Below, one piece after another: positions 33,463-44,769 of a DNA stretch of 64,000 nucleotides. The stretch spans positions 3,312,001 to 3,376,000 of the forward strand of contig JARHVA010001174.1 of NCBI GenBank assembly GCA_037957365.1, in the 5' to 3' direction. Below the pieces are notes generated by a model. It did no database searches and was not told the origin of the DNA. It worked only from the letters and a program-made list of their open reading frames with translations. How positions within the stretch are numbered: position 1 is the first letter of the stretch; each line of letters begins with the position of its first letter. A program made the position numbers and the translations under genes. Source of the stretch: Torreya grandis (taxonomy: Eukaryota > Streptophyta > Pinopsida > Cupressales > Taxaceae).

Positions 33463-34828
33463 TATTGTTTCCAAAATCAGCTTAGCTCATTTTTGGGAAC
33501 AACCCCCTACAAAACTTGTCTGTTTCATCTTTCATCTCTCTAAGTTTGTTTTTGAGACAGGTTTTTCTCATTCTCATCTCGGTCCAACTACACCTTTCGA
33601 AACTCATAATATCTTTTTATCACATCTTCCCCAAAACGTGAAGGTTGTTATGGTCTCAATGCGACCAAGAGACCAAAACCTACCTCTTTCAAAGTTAGTG
33701 TTTCTTTTCTTCCATTTTCGTGCACGTGCAGCAAAATTTGCCACCAGTGCATTTTACCTTTGGGATGTAAGGGTGGTAATTTTTTCCACCCCTACATCTA
33801 AACCTGCAAGGGCGGTAATTTTTACCACCCTTGCATCCGAACCTTCAAGGATGGTGAAATTTGCCACCCCTACATCACCTTGTTTTCTATGTGCGAGATT
33901 TATTGCCACATGCAGTGGGTTGTTGGGGTCAATTTTTGCCCCATATAATCTGATTTCAACCTTATTTTTCTTCATTCTTCCTCCTCTCCTCCTATCCTTT
34001 ACATCTGGATGATTTGGCAAATGGGTAAAAGTGCATTTTGACAAATTTAATCTCGTAATGCATGTATTTTTCTAGGTTAGTCTTATTTTTAGCATTTATT
34101 TCCTTTCTTTCCCTCTTCTTAGCTTTGTTTTCAGTCTTTGTTGTTGTTGAGGGTTTTTATTTTTATTTTTATTTTTCTCTCCCTCTCTGTTGGCCTTCCC
34201 AGCTTCATTTTCATGCTGGGGCGGCAATTCTCACCGCCCTTCCCCTTTGCCCATGGATTTTGTGGAAACCAGTGTGGGTGGTAAATTTTACTGCCCATGC
34301 CTTTTGGTTGCCCTTGATGCTCCCTTACCTGTGTGGGTGGCAAAAATTGCCACCCACGTAGGCCTTACCTGCGCGGGCAGCAAAAATCACCGCCTGTGCT
34401 CCTTTTCTTCCAAAAACTTGCATCAATGGCAAATTTTGTTGCTGATGCAGGCCAAAGGTGCAAGGGCAACAAATTTTGCTGCCCTTACACCTGTCTCAGT
34501 CAAACATGCATGGGCAACGATTTTCACCACCCGTACCTCTTTTCTAACTATTCTTCATGCAGGGGTGGTGAATTTTACCGCCCATGCATTCTTCCTCCTT
34601 TTTTTCTTCCTAACTCCAGAAACTTTTTCCCCTTTTCTATCTTTTTCCTTTCCTCCACTTTTTCCCCCAGTTTTTGACCTGGCCCTACTAAGTGCTCTTC
34701 CTTAAATCATGATCACCCAACGTGTGAATTCCCTAATTTGCTCACTATTCCTTAGTTGCATGATCATGATTGCAGTACTTTTTGAAGGCTCTTGCTTATC
34801 AGCCCCTGCTCAACTAAGGCAAGTTCCG

Positions 34829-37800
34829 ATGTCTAAAAATTCTCCAAAAAAGGCAAAGACCATGAAGTACAAGTACCAGGGCATCTTTTTGATCACTTCG
34901 GTTACCTCCAATGTTGATGACATCAGAGACACAAAAATTGGCCACGTGGATATGGCCGAGTTCATGATCTAAACCAAGGCAACAAATCTGAGTTTTGAAA
35001 TGAAGAGAATCATTGAAAGCAACATTCATCTAGTTGCCGCTTTCCTGGTGGTAGCACATCATATAGAGTTCGTCCTCTAGTGCACCCAGTTCTACAACAA
35101 AGAAATAAGATTAGTCTCAGATGCCAGCGGCAATGTAATAATTCAATTGGATCTTGAATTTATTGACAAAGTCTTCATGTGCCCTCCTGCTACCGAAGTG
35201 CTGAAGATTGACTTCATAGAAGCACAGAAGGAGTATGACAAGGACCCTAAGAGGGCAAAGAAAGTGATGAATAATAAGTGGTTGAAGGCCCCCAAAACTA
35301 ATCTATCCAGATGGCTGTGGAACTTCTCAAGGAGCAATTTCATTGAAGAAGTTGGTGACTTAATCACCCTTCTCAGCAAAGTGCGAGGCCTCCCGTCTTC
35401 CTCATAGTTTCACAAGTGGATGTACCCGTTTATCAAGATCATCCTCTAGGGTAAGCAAGTCATCTTTTGGGGTGAGCAAATCAGTAATGCCCTTCACGAG
35501 TAGCTAACCAAGGTAAAAACTTCTTCAAAGTTCTATATGACTTCATATCTTGTGTACATAGCTACCTTGATGCGAACCTTTCTAGGTTTGACAACTAAAG
35601 GGGACAAAAAGACCACCCCAGTCTACTCATATTACCCCCATTTGATGCTTCAAGGATCAATCCACCATTTTAAAAGGGTAAATGATGCTTTCTTTGCCAT
35701 ATTTTTATGCCTCTTTGACCCTCAGCTCGAACAGAAGAGAGTATCGGATGAGGCTTGGATGGTTGTCAACGACTATGGCTATATGTTCCTTCAATTTCCC
35801 ACCTTCTGTTATCTTCGAGTTGGATTTTTCCAAGGCTATCCCTATATGCTCCCTAGGTTTCCTTTTGATAAGTTAGTTTTGATGGAGCTTTGTCGACAAA
35901 TGGTTGTCATACATACTAGGCAGATGGAGCTGAAAAAGCCAGGTTTCAGGTTTCTAGTTGAAATTGGCAGATACTCTATCTTGACAGTAGCCAAAGCCAA
36001 AGTCATGGAAATAGAGATGCAGTTGGTCACTATGAAACAATTCAAGAGAAGGGACAAATTTGACTATAGGGGAGTCAAGGACATGATCAGATGAAAGACT
36101 CAATTCTATGAGCCTATGATTGAAGACATCTGGGTAGACCTAAGGACAGCTGAAGAAATTAGGAGGATGGACTATAGCAGGCTGACCCTAGAACAAATTG
36201 AGTATTTGGGGCTTGTAGAGATTCCCCCCAATCTGGTCGATGATAAGAGCATTATCAATAGTAGGTACCTAGCTGAAAAGATTGCTGACTCCCCTCTTCC
36301 TCCAATTCAGTGGTCTCAAAAAGAGCTAACTTCTCTGAGGAAGAGATTTGAGCCAATATTGGCTAACACCAATGATTGGTTAGCAGCCAAAGGGATTGTA
36401 CTAAAAGAATTTATTATGGGATCAAAGGATGAGTTTCAAGCAGAGATGAGGAAGAAGGCAGAAAATAGGACCAAGAACAAAGGTGATGTTCCTTCCCCAT
36501 CTAGGCCTCACAAGCCTAGAATCATCTTTGTTTCTAAAAAATCAAAGGTTACTGAAGAGCTAGAATTAATGGCTAAGGGAGTTACAAAACAAAGACCTCA
36601 AGAATAGGCAGCCCAACAAATGGAGATAGACAACAAGCTTTCAGAATAGCAAAGGGCTGAACCTCTACCTTCCTAGGAAGGGGTACAACCACTTAAAAGC
36701 ATCTCTCCTTCTCCACCTTAGTCTCCTGTGGTATCTCCTTCACCTCTTTCTCCTATCAGTGTTCTTTCTTTTGGAGCCACCTCTCCTTCAAGAGTTATAT
36801 TTGGTGATCCTTAGGGTGCTTTTGGAGATACTCTTCACTCCTTTGGATCTATTCCTAGTTTGGCATCTCCTTCCTTCAATCTAGGAGAAAGTTTTGCACT
36901 TGATCAATCAACAGTCGATACAATTTTTCCTGTTACTCCTAATACAACCACTGTTACTACTAGTAGTGTAGATGTTACCATGGTAACACCAGCTGTAGGA
37001 ACTATTGCCATAGTAAGTACTTCTCTCCCGCCTTGGATGTCAGCATTCACACCTAAAAGAAAGAAGATAGCCATCTCTACAGATGACTTCAATTTTGGAA
37101 AAATAGTGCCGGTGAAAGCAAAGGCTCCTAAGAGGCCAAGGATCCTCTCAAAATTGGTTGAGGAAAAGGGGCATAAATTTTTGGAAATAGCTAAGCCTCC
37201 GCAGGACGCAACCCTTGAGGATTTTGAAATGAGCAGCTATTCCATCTCTCATGTTGAACTTGGCAAAGTTACTCACGAAGGTGCAAAAAGTGATCTACAG
37301 TCTGCAATGGACATCATGGTCCAAAAATTTGACAGAGAAAAGGAGATGAAATACTACTATAAGGCCAAGATGGAGCAGTTGACGGTAGTAATAAAGAAAT
37401 TCACTCTTCCCCTTGAAGCGGTGACTCTAGAGGCCTTCTCTATAGATGACCCTATCATTCAAAAGGCAAAGAAAACCTACTTGAAATGGAAAGTGCTGGA
37501 GGATTACGTTGAAAAGATGCAGACTCAGGGAGTTTCCTTACTTTCAGAGGTTGTAGAAAAGATAGACAAGATGAAGAAGGTAAGGGCAGATTTAGATGAC
37601 CTTGTCTCTCTTATCTCTCAGGACATTGACAGTACAGAAAAATATCTTAGCAAGTGGAGGGAGATGAAAGATCTAAAGAAAAGCACCTTGATATCTATCA
37701 GTATCATTTCCAGCAAAGATTCCTATGTTGAGATCAAGGAGTCACTAATATATAGGATATAGGTACTCAAGGAATTGACTGAAGATCTCAAATCTTCCAA

Positions 37801-38172
37801 GATACTAGTGAGAAGAGTGACACATGCCTGCTGAATAGACTAGAAGAACTGCCTTGTGACCTCACTTCGAAGGATAACCAATTTCTCCCAGCCGAAGACA
37901 TGATCCAAGGTTTCAAGGGGATGATTCAAATATATTTTGAAGAGAAAGCCTTCTCAATGACTTCTGTGGACAATATTTTGGATACTCAGTTGACTCTGGA
38001 CAATCTAAGATCTAGGTTAACTAGTCATGCTAAGGCAATCACAGCATTGAAGGATGCTTTAATTAGAGCCATGGTCATCTTCAGGAATATAGTTGTGCCA
38101 GACAATATAGGAATTTAGGCATCCATTGCTATGTATGATGCTCATCTGAAGAAGTCTGGTAGCAAGAGCTGA
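34829..38172 (+). pseudogene. U3-encoded long ORF, 3' LTR copy
   Basis: The better-preserved copy. One frame from ATG 34829 (alternative in-frame ATG 34709 with a hydrophobic, signal-like N terminus) runs to about 37.80 kb with stops but no frameshift. A single-base deletion there moves it to the frame that ends at TGA 38170-38172. The largest open pieces are 35537-36094, 36116-36607 and 36860-37762. The last holds the Thr/Val-rich linker, the PKRKKIA cluster and the Lys/Glu-rich helical tail. In the genomic RNA this copy would be the final ORF, after integrase. No known family recognised; a captured host gene or an envelope/accessory-type protein are both possible. Confidence 0.6.
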
Positions 38173-38351
38173 AACTTTTCCCCTTCTCTCTTCTTTCCTT
38201 ATGCACTTTTGTCATGAGAAAAGTGCATGCAGTTTTGTAATATGTAATTACATGTAAAAATCTGGAAAAATATCTCAAATTCAAAGATGAGTCATCTTTG
38301 ACTAAGTTATTTTTGTATTTTAATATTTTCTAAGTTTTTGAGAGTTTCTCC

Positions 38352-38361
38352 CTATATATAG
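38352..38361 (+). promoter_or_regulatory. LTR TATA box, 3' LTR
   Basis: CTATATATAG, identical to 26642-26651, 180 bp after the stop of the U3 ORF. It could drive transcription into the flanking minus-strand unit in antisense. Confidence 0.55.
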
Positions 38362-39131
38362 TGGAGACCTCTTTTGTAAATATATCTCTGAGAATTGAAA
38401 GCAAAAACTCTGCTGAAATTGAGACACTTCTTGAGACTTTGTGCTCAATTTGTAAATCATATTTTGTTAAATGAATGAGAAGCAGGTTTATTTCAGACTT
38501 TGTGTTGAAGTTATCTGTGTTATTTAGGAAATAGTTCTTATGTCCTCTTTCCTGATAATCTCTTGTTTGTTTGATTTGATAAGCAAAGTGAGTGTGTTGA
38601 TATTATCTAAGGGCACTTCTAAAAGATAAAAGAGAGACTTTGAGCTACTTTTATCTTTATGATTCTTTTATCTTTTGTAGTTTCAGAGGGAGACTTTATG
38701 CTTCATTTCACTCTATTGTTATGCTTGTTTTGAATCAGTGAAGGAGACAACGGAAGACTTTGTGCTTACGTGGGTTTTCTTGTGACCTTTATTACTTACT
38801 TCAGGTGATTTTCTACTCTACGCTGGATACCATTCTTGAAAGAAGAGGAACATTGTTGGCCAACGACCATGATTTCTCTCTTGTTCCTTATACATCACCT
38901 CTAAAAAAAGAGAGGTGGATGCTATTATACCACCCCGAGTATTATTTTATGCTTAATTATATATACGTATAGTGCATAAATATTTATAGGGAACCTCCCC
39001 CTGATGAGAGGAGAGATTAACATCATGCAGATTTGGTAAACCCACACTTTTCATGGTGTAAATCTCCTTGTGCTATGGTTGATATACCCATTTTGTCCTC
39101 AGTTAGTTGACAACAAAATATTCACCCAACA

Positions 39132-39136
39132 GACAT
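39132..39136. repeat. 5-bp target site duplication, right copy
   Basis: GACAT, identical to 21821-21825. Confidence 0.9.
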
Positions 39137-39207
39137 CAAAATAAGTAACAATAATGTTTCAGGAATCATTAAAAAATCTAAATATCAATAATAAATTTAT
39201 CACTTAC

Positions 39208-39538
39208 CAGTTGGGTCGATGGGAAAGTTGTAGATAGACTCTAAATACTTTTTGTCTTCATCAGATAACAAAATTTTGTTATTAACAGGGTTTGTGTTGC
39301 AATGTGGAAGTCCTATTAAAATATGGATATATGAGGGAAAGGTGACAAAGGATATCAATTTCATGTTAAATCACACATGGAATTGGATCTCAGTTAATAA
39401 GAAATCAGAGATTGAAGTAGGTTATTGTTGGTTATGGTGTCTTACTAAGGCATGTTCACCAAGCCTTATAGTTTGCATGTATCTATCCATTCCATATATG
39501 TTTCAAGTTTTTGCACCAACCTGAGGAAGTCTAGACAT
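39208..39538 (-). pseudogene. exon 1 of the uncharacterised spliced unit
   Basis: Minus strand. ATG at 39538-39536 opens MSRLPQVGAKT. One frame continues to a strong donor (ACTG followed by GTAAGTG, 39207 downward) with only three stops, two TGA and one TAA, all explicable as C-to-T change of CGA or CAA. Words include GLPHCNTNPVNNKILLSDED and KKYLESIYNFPIDPT. The intron after it holds the 17.3-kb element; without it the intron would be about 110 bp. A TATA-like box lies about 135 bp upstream. No family is recognised. Confidence 0.5.
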
Positions 39539-39669
39539 AATAAATTCTTGAAAATGTTATTGTGGATTTTGTGGAATTTTGGCTAAGATTTATTTTTCAA
39601 AATCTAAAGAATAAAGAGCAGGACAAGAAAAACATGAGAATAAAGTGTGAAAATGATGGCCATGGGTGG

Positions 39670-39678
39670 TATTTATAG
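39670..39678 (-). promoter_or_regulatory. TATA-like box of the spliced unit
   Basis: CTATAAATA on the minus strand, about 130 bp before the candidate start codon at 39538, leaving room for a 5' untranslated region of about 100 bp. Confidence 0.4.
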
Positions 39679-39759
39679 GTTATAACTACTAGGGTAATAG
39701 AATCAACTGGTTCACATGACTAGTAAAAACCAATTATGTATTGGCATTGTTGGGCTTGG

Positions 39760-40140
39760 GTAATAACGTAGCACTGGGTGACAGCATGATGTCAGGTAGT
39801 TTCATAGAACCATAATATTGAGTGGTAACAACATGTTTCCAAGTAGAATAAACATGTTATGGCCTAAAACAATACATTTGGGTGATATCATGGTGCCACC
39901 CAAAATCATGGTGTTACCTAGTAGCATGTTGTCACCCAATAGCATGTTACTAATCGGTAGCATGATGCTACCCAATAGCATGGTGTCAAGAGGTAGCATG
40001 GTTCTAGGTGCTATCATGATATCACCTAATAGTATGGTGTCAAGTGGCACCATGTTGCTACTAAATAGCATGGTTCTAGGTCGTAGTATTTTATTGCCCA
40101 ACAATATGCTTCTTCCCAACACCATTTTGTCAGGTAATGA
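39760..40140. repeat. 18-bp minisatellite array, right copy
   Basis: At least 14 consecutive units of exactly 18 bp (type GTAGCATGATGCTACCCA) run from about 39.89 to 40.14 kb, with more degenerate ones before. Eighteen is a multiple of three and the unit lacks stops, so both strands stay open as a Met/Ser/Pro/Leu hexapeptide repeat (plus 39818-40213, minus 39802-40209). This is best read as a by-product of the repeat. Related to the array at 15.5-16.1 kb. Confidence 0.8.
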
Positions 40141-40213
40141 CATCAATCTTAAATTGAGCATGCTGATAGGCATTTGTATGGAAAACTTAAATAGGTTATT
40201 TTCCCCCAAATAA

Positions 40214-41107
40214 ACTCAGATTTACCAAGGCTACAAATCAAATTCACCTAAACAAACCTAAGGGGGTTTCTGACATGGGCTCTTAAAATGAACCCTAGAC
40301 TTGAGACTATGCTATTTTTGTTTTTTAATAAAATATCAAGCCCAATTCTGAAGTGTAATGCATTTTGTGCATAATTTATGTAAGTAATAAAATTTATTGT
40401 GGATTATTTTTCTATACCTTGTTTTTATCTTTTTGTCATAACCTCACATTGTATCTTTCCCCTTGCATTCATTTTCCTTAGGATTGTATTCATTTCCCTT
40501 CTTTCATAGTGGTATCTCCATGCTTATATAGATAGGAAATCATCCCATTTCCATTATGGTGAAACACTGTGTTATATTTATTTCCCTCTCCCTTTTGCCC
40601 TTGAAGTTTTCCTTTATGCATATATTTTAGGTAAAATAACACTAGTTTATGAAATTGAACCAGTTGGATATAGAGGTTCTTTATAAATAATAGTCCCACA
40701 CTTATTAGAGTTCCCATTTTTGTGTTTGAAATGTAAGTGCAACAAATCAAACATTTCAATGCATTAATAGTTACCTAATCTATCACGTACTAAGATAGTT
40801 CTATAGTCCTGTCTATGTTTTTTACAAACACCAACACATTCTCCTAGCCTACAGTGAATTATACAATTTACTATGGCTATTATATCTACAAAAAATATAC
40901 ATCATCATGATGACTATGATGTTGATTCTATATTTTTTACATTTCCTTATCACTTCTCTTTTTCGAATAATGATACATGTGTTACTCCTCACCCATGGTG
41001 AGTGAAACTTGCATCAATCGATCTAGGACCTACATGTGAGCATCTTATTGATGGTATCATTGGTTATTATGAACATAATTTAATTTAAAAATACATACAT
41101 ACATATA
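40214..41107. other. AT-rich DNA, no gene seen
   Basis: No recognisable coding or repetitive content. A minus-strand open frame near 40.49-40.76 kb resembles nothing I know. Confidence 0.5.
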
Positions 41108-41279
41108 TATATGTCCATGTATCATATATCAAATGCATATCCTACATCATATTTATGTATAACATGAAAAACATGTGAATATAAAATATATATGTAATTC
41201 ACCATGTATATTATAAATGACACTAATTAATCATGTAAAATATAAAAACATATCATTTATAGGTTTGGTTTTAATTTTT

Positions 41280-41333
<54 letters not shown>

Positions 41334-41505
41334 AAAAATTAAAACCAAACCTATAAATGATATGTTTTTATATTTTACATGATTAATTAGTGTCATTTAT
41401 AATATACATGGTGAATTACATATATATTTTATATTCACATGTTTTTCATGTTATACATAAATATGATGTAGGATATGCATTTGATATATGATACATGGAC
41501 ATATA
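41108..41505. repeat. perfect palindrome, about 398 bp
   Basis: Two arms of about 199 bp (41108-41306 and 41307-41505) are exact reverse complements wherever I compared them. The centre is an (AT)n tract (41285-41329) and the axis is at 41306.5. Symmetry stops abruptly outside. It could be a MITE or fold-back element of very recent origin, or an assembly artefact. No target duplication or coding content is visible. Confidence 0.9.
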
Positions 41506-44500
41506 GATGTATGACATTCATTACACCTAGGGGGTACCTTTACACATTAGGGGCATGCCTACATTGGCAGTATCTTGGTACACTTCTAGGTTATATCATT
41601 CTATGCCATTACATTTATAATATTTATTTACTTAGACTATTTATATATTATGAATTTATCTTGTGTATACTATAGGGTGTTATTTCCTAAGGATACTATA
41701 CTTTATAATACTAGATTATGACTTTGATTGAATATATATAATAACATTATTTACTCCATGTGTGATTAATGCTATTAATTATTACAATGTGGTCACTAAT
41801 GTGTGTTATATTTTGATTGCATTGATTGTGTTTTTTATTTTCATGTGTTAGTGGTTTTAGGGGATCCTCTAATCCATGTCACGACCATGTTTTTTGTTTA
41901 GGTTAGAGTCAAATCATAGTTGTGATGTGTCTTTAGTTCTTATGTGATTCATGATCATTATACTATTTTTGCATATATGTATGGATACATATATGATTGT
42001 TTTATAAGTATGGTTCCATATTTTCTATCATGCATTCTTTGATTATGTGTGATTTTATGATTTATATCATGCATAATTTATATATATTCTTGAATTGAAA
42101 CTTGTATGCATTTAATTACATGTTTTATACACACTTGAATGATCAAATATTTATATGATGACATATCATATCATTTTTGATACTCAAGATTCATCCTTCA
42201 CCTTAAAATTGAGTCATATAATATGTTTATCTTAGATATTTAGATCTTGACAAATATATATTCACACTTTAGACCAAATTATGTGATTTATATTGGGAAT
42301 ATTGAATAGATTCAATAATATTCAAGGCATATGTGGGACATTTTACATGATTTTGAGGTAAAATTGATATATTATATGACACGGTGAAACTAATTACATA
42401 GGTCAAATTGAGCATATTTATAAAAATTATTATATTGATAATATTTAAATAAATGTACTATAATAATATGAGAAACAAATTACAACATTACATATTTCTT
42501 TGAGGTACATATGGATGAGATTTTAGGCATGAATTTCTTTTCATGCAAACACTTTTCTATATATATTGAGTATTGATGAGAAATAATGGTACTATCTAAC
42601 ACTTTGGATCTAGAATCTTCCTATAGAGGTTGATTTAGATTTTTAATTTACATAAAAACCTATTTTTGGGTTCCACCTTTGCATATTAACCTATTTTATG
42701 GTTACACAAAAATGATTATGATGATACTTAGAAGGGTTAGTTGAGGTTTATTTAGTTCTCAACTTTGAGCACTTATTAATCTCCAATGGTGATTTAGGTA
42801 TCAACACTCCTAAATACATGATTTTAGTGGTATCATCTCTTTGGGGCATAATCACTAGATGGATTTATCCAAATGTGTTAAACAAATGGTATATGTTTTC
42901 ATACCTTCAATTGTATTCATTCCTTCACTTTTCAATTTCAAATATTTAAATGATATATGTTATTTCATATTTTCCATCATGAGTGGGAATTTATCTATAC
43001 ATGTTTACATGGAACAAGTGAAAAATTTTAGGCATACATATCAACATTCAGTGTGATTAATCATAGGTACCAAAAAAAAAATCATCCTTTTACTCTAACA
43101 TTTTCAATACTAGACAAAAAGGGGTGCATTTTTAGACACCTAAATTTGGTATTAAACACTTGAAAATGTCAATTATGGCATACTTTGATATGTTTGTCAT
43201 TGTGCATACACATGTAACTCTTTACACACTTTATACTATTCATATACCTATATATGTCTTAAACAACCCAATTTACCATCACACATATTCAGGATATCCC
43301 TGGTTTGTGTAAAAACTCTCTATAATCCTAAGTAGATTATCATCATATCCTAGATAATTGATTTTCCTTCTTAGGATAGTACCAATAATAGTTAAGTAAT
43401 TTGTGTTTACTATAAGTGTCTGCCTTTTTTGATAGCATCCAAGAACACAAATGAAACATTTCCATTATGTCTACACATACATGTTTCATATATCAGTGAT
43501 AAGGAAAATATCAAATAGTCCTCTACAAGTAAAAATCAATCCTAAGGTCATACTAACTAGGTCACGATCTAGCACTCATCTTCTCAAGTCCTAGTAAGAT
43601 TGATAAATCCATTAGAACTCTCTTGAGACATTAACCCATAAAATGAGTAGCCTTAGAGCCAATTTTGAATAAAAATTCAAGTTCAAAATTATATGTTATC
43701 AAGTGTTGAAAGCCAAAAATTGAATTACAGTTTAGCATGATCATGATGGTGTAAAAACATACCTATGTGGGAGAACTATATATTGTTTGAGATAGCTTCA
43801 AATTATTATAACATTAACTCACTCAGTAAAGGGTAGTTAGGGATGTCTAACCCATATTTCTAAAACATTTTTATATGTCAATCTTATGTCAAAAGTGAAA
43901 CTACAGTTTCAAAGAAAGTAGAGGAAAAATAAGGATTAGTACACATGACCAAGACAAATAAAATGCATATAAGTCATATATATGGATGGGAAAAAATATG
44001 GAACAAAATATATAGTTAACTATGATAGTACCAAAAGAATCCAAATAATATTGGTCATTATAAGGATCTAATCTTCAGTGATAATGTCCATAGGTTTTGA
44101 GGCATTTTTTATTGATCTAAACAGTTTTAGAGTAAACATACATTTTTAGATACTATGACATAGTTATTGAGTGGTACAAATCATAAAATTATCTAATTTT
44201 ATATGTTATCCCTTATCTTATCAATTCTAAAAAATTCAATATCAATCTCTCTTTTACATCTATATTTTTATGGTTAATTCCTATTTAACATAATCTAAAT
44301 TTCAATAGTTTTATCTTATTTAGATTGAATTAATCATAAAATGAATAAAACACGAGTTACATTTTTTTCACCTTTGTGATGCCTTATCACACTTGACTTA
44401 TTCATGTACATTTGGCTATTTTTTTGACAATTTTCAATCATATTAAATCCTGAATAGCCTTATATCTCCTACATTTCCTCATAAACACCTCAGATCTATC

Positions 44501-44760
44501 ATTTATCTACATCAACATCTATTTATTCATCCTCAACCTATCTTGACCTTTCTTTCTAAGTATTTTACTATCATTACCATAATATGACACTCATAAGCAT
44601 GATAATTTGTAATATGAAAAATGTGCCAACTAAACTATACCTCCATTCAAGGCATAGGTAAAGATAGAGATTTATACATATCATAGAGATGTGAATACAT
44701 AGAGTCTATCCCAAGTAGAGGTATATTTCAATTTACATAATATTAATGAGATCTAAAAAA
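41506..44760. other. AT-rich DNA, no gene seen
   Basis: Nothing coding is recognisable. The 5' LTR and leader of the gypsy remnant that starts near 44.77 kb should lie here if they survive, but no TG...CA-bounded repeat or primer-binding site was found. Confidence 0.45.
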
Positions 44761-44769
44761 TTTATTTTT

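Larger units (their letters stand above)
21826..39131 (+). mobile_element. 17.3-kb Ty3/gypsy element (Tat/Ogre-like) with giant LTRs
   Basis: A full-length element flanked by the duplication GACAT: 5' LTR 21826-27422, internal region 27423-33462, 3' LTR 33463-39131. The primer-binding site directly follows the 5' LTR. The internal region runs gag, protease, RNase H, RT, second RNase H, integrase on the plus strand. The total size and the extra archaeal-type RNase H point to the Tat/Ogre branch of plant Ty3/gypsy. The LTRs differ by many transitions (about 25 mismatches in the first 250 bp, by eye), so the insertion is not recent. It sits in a short intron (about 110 bp before insertion) of the minus-strand unit that spans it. 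Confidence 0.9.
33463..39131 (+). repeat. 3' LTR, 5,669 bp
   Basis: Aligns throughout with 21826-27422. The start has decayed from TGTTGTTTCC to TATTGTTTCC; the end CACCCAACA is intact and is followed by the target duplication GACAT. It keeps about 56 bp near 34.43-34.49 kb that the 5' LTR has lost. Most differences between the two LTRs are transitions. Confidence 0.9.

Noticed and set aside
39760..40140. CRISPR-like array or repeat-protein gene
   Set aside because: Contiguous degenerate 18-bp units without spacers; open frames on both strands follow from unit length.
15388..40300. TAGGGGTCA (15388) and TGAACCCTA (about 40.3 kb) as terminal inverted repeats of a hAT-type transposon
   Set aside because: The match is short and the 8 bp outside each end differ completely (AATTTTTT against GACTTGAG), so there is no target duplication.
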